Assembly (NCBI RefSeq): GCF_001401805.1
Contig: NZ_LKDW01000026.1
Location: forward strand, 1-64,000
Source: Pseudoalteromonas sp. P1-25
GTDB taxonomy: Bacteria > Pseudomonadota > Gammaproteobacteria > Enterobacterales > Alteromonadaceae
Length of the DNA: 64,000 nucleotides
Direction of reading: 5' to 3'
A program made the translations under genes and the position numbers. The notes beneath the pieces were generated by a model. It made no database searches, had not been told where the DNA came from, and saw nothing but the letters and a program-made list of their open reading frames with translations. Within the stretch, counting starts at the first letter, position 1; the number at the start of each line of letters is the position of its first letter. This document shows, one piece after another, positions 58,760 to 64,000 of this stretch.

Positions 58760-59863
58760 TTACTGATTAAAACGAAAGCGTGTTAATACGTAGGGTGGTT
58801 TTGCATTACCAAAGCCTTGGCTAAATGCAGGGTGTTGATGGAGCTGATCTTGTGTTACATAAACCCAACCATTGCTTAGCGCTAGGCTATCTGGCCATGA
58901 TAATCGTTTATCTTGAACAATTATTTCGTAGTGGCCTTTAGTGGTTAAGCCAATGGCATTGTTTTCAAGGTCGGTTACTAAAATACCGACACCTGGCGCG
59001 TAGGTCATGCCATCGCTTGGGTTTTTAGGGCCAAACAGTTCAATGCTTTTTGCTTTTTTAGCATCTGAATACGTGCTATTGGCGAGCGTTTTTGCCGGAA
59101 TACGGTAGACGCGTGTGCCGGTAAATGCGCCAAAGTAGACCCACTCATTTTTATCATCAATGGTAATTGGGTTTAAACCAAAGCGAAGGTTTGTCGTTTC
59201 ACCTTCTGCTGATTTAGAGGCAACGGGAGAGGCTTCGATGACAATATCGCGCTCCTCTGGCATTAGCTTAGCATTGCCTTCAAGTACGCGAGTGGATTCA
59301 CCCGTTTTTAAATCAACCACTACAAAAGCAGGTTTGGTTGCACCCATAAAGTTACCGAATGACATATCGGCAATGTAAATTTTGTCGTTACGCTCATCAA
59401 TGACAAAGTCTTGTAAAAATGAGTTAGCAAGCACGGCGTCTTTATTTAATTCAATGGTATTAACTAAGGTATTGGCAACGCTGTCCCAGGCTATAAGTTT
59501 TGGGGCTATTCGCTCGCTGCCCATATCTAAAATCCACACCACACCTTTACTATCGCTATGTACACCAATTACAGCTGCAAGGCCTACTTTGCCAAGCTCA
59601 GGGCCGTCTGCCCAATCGACGGTAGGGAAAGGTTGTTGAGCACCATTTGCCATAATTTCAATTACTCGCGTTTTTGGTGCGTCAAGCGGATGCATGCTTA
59701 CAATCATTCGCCCTGCAGGTGTTATAGCTATACCTGCACCGCGATATTTATTAAACGTGGTCACCGTTTCAAGGGCGCCAACCTCTGCTGCATAGGCGCC
59801 TGAAGCAGCAGTTACTGCTAGTGAAAGTGATGCTATCGCTAGGGTGGTTTTTAATCGTTTCAT
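58760..59863 (-). CDS. Yellow/major royal jelly-like protein, second copy
   Basis: A 367-residue secreted paralogue of the protein at 54774. The signal peptide MKRLKTTLAIASLSLAVTAA-SGAYA ends near residue 25. VIGVHSDSKGVVWILDMGS, LIAWDSVANTLVNTIEL, DFVIDERNDKIYIADMSFG and WPDSLALSNGWVYVTQDQLH show the same beta-propeller family. No cupin gene accompanies it. The divergent LysR gene about 500 bp upstream might regulate it. Confidence 0.88.
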   Translation of the reverse strand: MKRLKTTLAIASLSLAVTAASGAYAAEVGALETVTTFNKYRGAGIAITPAGRMIVSMHPLDAPKTRVIEIMANGAQQPFPTVDWADGPELGKVGLAAVIGVHSDSKGVVWILDMGSERIAPKLIAWDSVANTLVNTIELNKDAVLANSFLQDFVIDERNDKIYIADMSFGNFMGATKPAFVVVDLKTGESTRVLEGNAKLMPEERDIVIEASPVASKSAEGETTNLRFGLNPITIDDKNEWVYFGAFTGTRVYRIPAKTLANSTYSDAKKAKSIELFGPKNPSDGMTYAPGVGILVTDLENNAIGLTTKGHYEIIVQDKRLSWPDSLALSNGWVYVTQDQLHQHPAFSQGFGNAKPPYVLTRFRFNQ

Positions 59864-60366
59864 ACATTGATACCCGTTATGCTAAAAAATAGAATAAAGC
59901 GATTTAAATAGCCTAAATGGCTTCGCTTGCGTTGAGGTGAATAATAGGTGAGTGTTTTTAATTAATAAACAGGGTAATAATTGAATCTTTATCAAAAAAT
60001 ATTGTTTAATAGCTGGCTGAGCTTTTTATGAATGTATTTTAAAGCGTGCGGTTAATACCTAGTGTCGTTATACACATACTTAAAAGCGTTTAATAAATGT
60101 ATTTTTTCTGAACAGTATTGAGAGTTATTAAACTAACATAGGGTTACTAAAGATTGTCCTAATTTAATAAATAGTGGTTAGTGACTAGGTAGTGGGTACA
60201 GTGTAATATTAGCCTTTATATTGATAAATCACGCAATACCTAAGCATTGTCAAATATAAATAGACAATAAATCACTTTTTGATTGCTCAACACGCATGTA
60301 AGCAAACCTAAAGCGCTTAATTTTGCCAAAAATAATAATTAAAAGTTGATAACGGATTAATACACA
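59864..60366. other. Gene-free divergent region between MRJP copy 2 and lysR
   Basis: About 500 bp of AT-rich DNA without a credible frame or RNA gene. It must hold the promoters of both divergent genes and may contain LysR sites, but I could not assign a clear T-N11-A operator by eye. Confidence 0.5.
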
Positions 60367-61302
60367 ATGCTTTTAGAAGACTTACAGGTAATTTTAAAAG
60401 TAGCAGAGTTTAAAAGTATTACTGCTGCCGCATCCAATTTAGATATGCGCACCGCTACAGCAAGTGCTGCTGTTAAAAGGGTAGAGCAGGCTTTAGGCTT
60501 TGAACTATTCATACGTACTACTCGTCATTTAAGGCTTTCTGCTGCCGGTGAGCGTTATATTCCGCAGTGCCAACAAGCAGTGACGATGCTTGAACAAGCT
60601 AAAAATACACTAAAAAGCGATGATGATATAATTGATGGCGAGCTGCGTATTGCACTTTCTTCTGATTTAGGGCGCAATATTGTGATCCCATGGCTTGACG
60701 AGTTCATGCAAACTCACACTCAGTTAAGCCTTCGCGCCAATATTAGCGACAGTAATATCGACTTTTATCGTGACTCGGTCGACATTGCGCTGCGTTATGG
60801 TAAACCTAACGATGCCAGCATGTACGGTTTTAAAATTTGCGACGTACCGCGTATTTTATGCGCAGCGCAAAGCTACCTTGATACACACGGTACGCCTGCT
60901 CATCCACATGATTTAACATCACATAAAGGGCTGTTTTATCAACTTCAAGATATAATTAAAGATGTGTGGCTGTTTAGTAATGGTAGCGAAGAGTTTAAAG
61001 TAAAGCTCAACGGTGGCCACGCAACTAACGATGGCGATTTAGTAAGGCGTTGGTGTGTATCGGGCAAGGGGCTGGCGGTTAAATCCTGCTTAGATATGTC
61101 TAATGAATTATTGGCTGGTAATGTTGTAAGTGTTATGCCAAGTTTTAAACCCACGCCTACAGAGCTTTGGTTGGTGTGCCCAAGTAGGCAGTCAATCACT
61201 CCGGCAGTGCGCTTACTTCGCGATGCATTTAGAGAAAAAAGCGCCGGTATTTTAAAAGCCCTTATTGCAAAAGGAATTATTGATAAAAGCGTGCTTGGCT
61301 AA
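60367..61302 (+). CDS. LysR family transcriptional regulator
   Basis: A 311-residue regulator. The N-terminal winged helix (LQVILKVAEFKSITAAASNL, ATASAAVKRVEQALGFELF, RTTRHLRLSAAGE) is the CrgA/TrmB-like branch, and the rest is the periplasmic-binding-protein-like effector domain. The effector is unknown. It is divergent from the MRJP-like gene at 58760 and lies 13 bp upstream of the broken VOC gene, one of which is probably its target. Confidence 0.94.
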   Translation: MLLEDLQVILKVAEFKSITAAASNLDMRTATASAAVKRVEQALGFELFIRTTRHLRLSAAGERYIPQCQQAVTMLEQAKNTLKSDDDIIDGELRIALSSDLGRNIVIPWLDEFMQTHTQLSLRANISDSNIDFYRDSVDIALRYGKPNDASMYGFKICDVPRILCAAQSYLDTHGTPAHPHDLTSHKGLFYQLQDIIKDVWLFSNGSEEFKVKLNGGHATNDGDLVRRWCVSGKGLAVKSCLDMSNELLAGNVVSVMPSFKPTPTELWLVCPSRQSITPAVRLLRDAFREKSAGILKALIAKGIIDKSVLG

Positions 61303-61315
61303 TGAAGGACTGAGA

Positions 61316-61820
61316 ATGCAAGTTCATGACATTAGAATGTTTGTGCCGTGTAAAAATTATCAGCAATCGTGCGACTTTTATCAGGCGCTTGGCTTTAATG
61401 TTGAGCAAGCATCAGCTGATTTAAGTATTGCAACATCAGGTGAATGTAGTTTTTTTTATACCAATCGTGTTAAGTTATTAGGCATTTATAGCGGCAGTTA
61501 AATAGCGTGATAACAAGGCATAAATATCGCCATGCAGTTGTTCTACATAAGAAATTTATAACGCTGTTAGCGCTCTATTTAGCACGCTAGAATGATTAAA
61601 TATTTAAGTCGATTGGTATTAAACATTACTACAACAAAGAATTTGCTGAAAATTTAATGCTGCAAGTGTGCGTATTAAACATAAACGAAGCCTTTAACAC
61701 TATTAGTAAGTTAACTCACTTTGATATTCGCTTTGAAGGAATAAAACAAGAACCGTGGGGAAAGTGATTTATTTATGGGGACCTTCGGGCAAGCTTTTAC
61801 ATGTTACAGAGCTTAATTAA
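61316..61820 (+). pseudogene. VOC (glyoxalase/bleomycin resistance) family gene disrupted by an insertion and a frameshift
   Basis: Starts at 61316 after GAAGGA (MQVHDIRMFVPCKNYQQ, then FYQALGF, typical VOC). At codon 48 the frame runs into a palindromic element (61461-61616). Removing the element and one TA joins TAT ATT AAA CAT in frame and gives SFFYIKHYYNKEFAENLMLQ, the second half of the domain. A further 1-nt loss in the A run near 61761-61763 precedes VIYLWGPSGKLLHVTELN. The gene is thus inactivated twice; the original would have been about 118 residues. Confidence 0.88.
61461..61616. mobile_element. TA-flanked palindromic insertion (MITE-like), copy 5, inside the VOC gene
   Basis: A 156-bp element between TA duplicates (61459-61460 and 61617-61618). 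Termini CCAATCG and CGATTGG are perfect 7-bp inverted repeats. The inner sequence follows the layout of copy 2 but is diverged (GGCATAAATATCGCC, AGTTGTTCTACATAAGAAATT, ACGCTGTTAGCG), a second subfamily. The exact restoration of the host frame on excision fixes both boundaries. Confidence 0.85.
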
Positions 61821-61863
61821 CCAAAGCTTAGTTAATCAGGGCTTTGGCTAATTAACTTAAATA

Positions 61864-61898
61864 ACGCCACCCATTTTAAGCTGGTGGCATTACCTTAT
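61864..61898 (-). terminator. Weak terminator after the dienelactone hydrolase gene
   Basis: On the minus strand AATGCCACC pairs with GGTGGCGTT across about 11 nt, followed by ATTT. Low U content. Confidence 0.45.
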
Positions 61899-61900
61899 TA

Positions 61901-62791
61901 TTAACTTAGTTTTTCATTAAAAAACGCTAAGGTACGCTGCCAAGCGAGTTCAGCTTTTTGCTCATCATAACGCCCCGTAGAGTCGTTATGAAAACCATGA
62001 TTAGCGCCTTCGTACATGTGCATAATGTACTCAACATTGTTAGCTTTTAAGCTTTTTTCATAATCAGGCCATGTAGCGTTAACGCGTTTATCAAGCTCAC
62101 CTAATTGAATCATTAAAGGTGCTTTTATATTTTTGTGCAGTGACTCACTTGCAGGAGTGCCATAAAAGGGCACGCCCGCGCTGAGTAAATCACTCTCAAC
62201 CGCCGCTAAGTAATTAACAATATAACCCCCAAAACAAAAGCCCACAGCCCCTAATTTGCCGTTACTATTTGAATGACTTTTTAAAAAGTGCGCAGCGGCT
62301 ACAAAGTCATTTTGGATTTTAGCTCTGTCCATGGTTTTTTGCATGGCACGGCCTTCATCGTCATTACCCGGGTAGCCACCAAGCGCAAAGAGTGCATCGG
62401 GTGCAAAGGCAATAAAACCTTTTTTGGCTAAGCGCCTTGCTACATCTTTAATATATGGGTTTAAACCACGGTTTTCGTGAATAACTAATACAACCGGCAG
62501 TTTACCTTCAATTTTGCTCGGCACAGCTAAGTAGCCTTTGCCTTTACCATGCCCGTTTGGCGAATCAAATTCTTCGTAGGTGGCTTTAATATCGTCATCG
62601 TTAAACGACACTTGCTCTGCAAACGCATAATTAGGTAACAGGGCACTGGTTAGTACGCTCATTGAAAAGCCAAGTGCAGCTAACCCACCTAGTTTTTTCA
62701 TAAATGTACGTCGGTCCATTAAACCGTGGGCGTATTCGTCATACCAATCGAAGGCTTCTTGCGGGATATGATTTGATTGCGGGGTATTCAT
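61901..62791 (-). CDS. Dienelactone hydrolase family protein, Tat-exported
   Basis: A 296-residue hydrolase. The start at 62791 (MNTPQSNHIPQEAFDWYDEY) follows a GGAG ribosome site; an upstream in-frame ATG at 62806 lacks one. The twin-arginine motif DRRTFMKKLGG near residue 27 and the hydrophobic h-region predict export in folded form. The dienelactone-type nucleophile is Cys in GFCFGGYIV, with Asp in LGELDKRV and His in GANHGFH. Natural substrate unknown. Confidence 0.9.
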   Translation of the reverse strand: MNTPQSNHIPQEAFDWYDEYAHGLMDRRTFMKKLGGLAALGFSMSVLTSALLPNYAFAEQVSFNDDDIKATYEEFDSPNGHGKGKGYLAVPSKIEGKLPVVLVIHENRGLNPYIKDVARRLAKKGFIAFAPDALFALGGYPGNDDEGRAMQKTMDRAKIQNDFVAAAHFLKSHSNSNGKLGAVGFCFGGYIVNYLAAVESDLLSAGVPFYGTPASESLHKNIKAPLMIQLGELDKRVNATWPDYEKSLKANNVEYIMHMYEGANHGFHNDSTGRYDEQKAELAWQRTLAFFNEKLS

Positions 62792-62899
62792 GGCTGCTCC
62801 TTCCATTATTATTAGTTATGTATTTCTATTTATTACCATAACGTATTAGGGATAAAAAACGAGCAATATTTTTCTCAATTATTAGGAATGTTGGCAAAG

Positions 62900-63856
62900 T
62901 TATCCGTCAAGCAAGCAAAGGAGCACATTCCTTTGCTGTGTGGAAATTAAAGAAACCATTTCAATGTGGTTTAAATCTTTTACCTCATAAATGCTCACTT
63001 TTGGGTTGTTAAGAGTAAGCATCCTATTATATGGACTCACTTTATCTGTATTACTTGAAAAGATGTAAGTGTGCCTAGCATGCGGGGTCTTATTTAGATT
63101 ATTTAATAAGTTGAGTTTGTTAAGAGGTACTTCACTTTTTTCTATTATTTTAGCCGCGACTTCGTTTAAATAATCATCGCCTAATAGTTTGCTATAAATA
63201 GGGTGTGATAAGTTAGCAATTGTGCTTAGTGCGGCCTCAAAATTAATCATTGGGGCATAAAGTATATGCTTACTAATGTTCAGCTTAGATGCCAACTCAA
63301 CTCCCGCAATTGCGCCCATTGAGTAGCTAATTAAGGAAATATCAGTGTAGTTTTCTTTATTTACATAATTGACTAGCACATCAAGCGAGTTTAAACCAAA
63401 TCTAAATTTCTCGTATTGATTACTTGCAGGCATCACTATCACATTTTTTCCAGTGACATGGCTAAGCCATCTTGCTTGCATGGTGTAAATCAAGCTGTCT
63501 ACGCCATACCCCGGAAAGATGATTAAAAGCCCGCTATTTTGGCTGTTTGGTATATCATCTGAAGTAAGTTGGTATTCAAAAACATCATCTTCAGTGCTTC
63601 CTTTAACAATCAAACTTAACGAAAGTGTATTACCATCGAGTAGGTAGCTTTCGATATCCTTAGGTGAGATAAATCTAAAATCAAGACAATCTACTTCGCT
63701 ACTACAGTAATGGGTTTGTACTCCAGATAAAGCGATAGAGCTCTCAAATTCTTTAGGGAGAACTTTCTGCGGAGGTTTAGTTATTTGATAAGCAATATAG
63801 CTCTGACACCCACTTAAAAAAATAACTAAAGAAATAATCAGTATGTATATGCGCAT
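62900..63856 (-). CDS. Lipoprotein with alpha/beta-hydrolase fold
   Basis: A 318-residue protein. The start at 63856 (MRIYILIISLVIFLSGCQS) has GGGA 6 nt upstream; an ATG seven codons earlier lacks a good site. LSGC is the lipobox, lipid Cys at 17. LIIFPGYGVDSL, SYSMGAIAG (nucleophile Ser) and LNHIEMVS (His) are alpha/beta-hydrolase positions. It would be anchored to the periplasmic face of a membrane. Substrate unknown. Confidence 0.82.
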   Translation of the reverse strand: MRIYILIISLVIFLSGCQSYIAYQITKPPQKVLPKEFESSIALSGVQTHYCSSEVDCLDFRFISPKDIESYLLDGNTLSLSLIVKGSTEDDVFEYQLTSDDIPNSQNSGLLIIFPGYGVDSLIYTMQARWLSHVTGKNVIVMPASNQYEKFRFGLNSLDVLVNYVNKENYTDISLISYSMGAIAGVELASKLNISKHILYAPMINFEAALSTIANLSHPIYSKLLGDDYLNEVAAKIIEKSEVPLNKLNLLNNLNKTPHARHTYIFSSNTDKVSPYNRMLTLNNPKVSIYEVKDLNHIEMVSLISTQQRNVLLCLLDG

Positions 63857-63927
63857 TAAAGTCCCTTTAATTTTCAAGCTAAAATTTTTTGATTAATTAA
63901 TGCCAGATAACCCTTCACCTACGCCTG

Positions 63928-64000
63928 TTAAAAATCAAGTACCACAAATGCGAACGATATAGCAATAGCGCCTAATATCATTAGTTTACGGCTGTTTTTT
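63928..64000 (-). CDS. 3' end of a probable membrane protein gene (partial)
   Basis: On the minus strand the last 73 bases are an open frame ending in TAA (63928-63930) and coding KNSRKLMILGAIAISFAF followed by VVLDF. The basic then hydrophobic pattern suggests a terminal membrane helix. The start lies beyond the window. Short, so tentative. Confidence 0.4.
   Translation of the reverse strand, partial: KNSRKLMILGAIAISFAFVVLDF

Overview
The window looks like a chromosomal segment of a marine gammaproteobacterium of the Alteromonadales, most likely Pseudoalteromonas. Evidence is the AT-rich, E. coli-like housekeeping gene content (apt-dnaX-ybaB-recR, htpG, adk, gltBD, recN, nadK, grpE, dapB-carAB-greA), the gene orders, and a family of short TA-flanked palindromic insertions scattered between genes. 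The genus is inferred from gene content and repeats; no rRNA or tRNA gene was seen. The density of decayed genes rises toward the right end.

Region by region. 1-2100: 3' end of an EGKCG-repeat peptide gene, followed by its MNIO (DUF692) and DUF2063 partner genes, a copper-associated modified-peptide (RiPP) system. 2220-6231: apt and dnaX-ybaB-recR; dnaX carries a complete-looking programmed -1 frameshift signal. 6506-11992: a fused lysophospholipid transporter/acyltransferase, htpG with a sigma-32 promoter, adk, and an exported thiol peroxidase. 12209-14188: a receiver-CheC protein paired with a PAS-GGDEF cyclase. 14304-19068: the prkA-yeaH-spoVR stress operon. 19278-27190: sodB, grxD and gltBD. 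27200-27830: a gene-free stretch that may hold a structured RNA. 27830-34408: a membrane diguanylate cyclase, recN with a LexA box, nadK, an hrcA-like gene and grpE, the last two behind sigma-32-type promoters. 34437-40271: an efflux pump, M48 lipoprotein protease, exported hydrolase, Tsx-like porin and NhaC-type antiporter. 40611-46666: dapB, carAB (carA has a TTG start) and greA. 46850-51722: an iron-type module of DUF4198, DUF2271, a TonB-dependent receptor and a divergent AraC regulator. 51883-54084: an S66 peptidase and FMN-riboswitch-controlled ribB. 54274-64000: an accessory region with a cupin, two yellow/MRJP-like proteins, a glutaredoxin-2 remnant, a methyltransferase without a normal start codon, a nitroreductase, a betaine-binding-like protein, LysR, a VOC gene broken by an insertion, and two exported hydrolases.

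The most striking structure outside ordinary genes is the palindromic insertion family: about 156 bp, ends CCAATYSG, flanked by TA. One copy splits the VOC gene, and removing it with one TA restores the reading frame exactly. One copy supplies the stop codon of the neighbouring hydrolase. A 98-bp deletion form lies between the FMN riboswitch and ribB. The strongest candidates for new biology are these elements, the dnaX frameshift site, the EGKCG peptide system, and two unassigned leader or intergenic RNAs (near 40308-40410 and 27340-27680).
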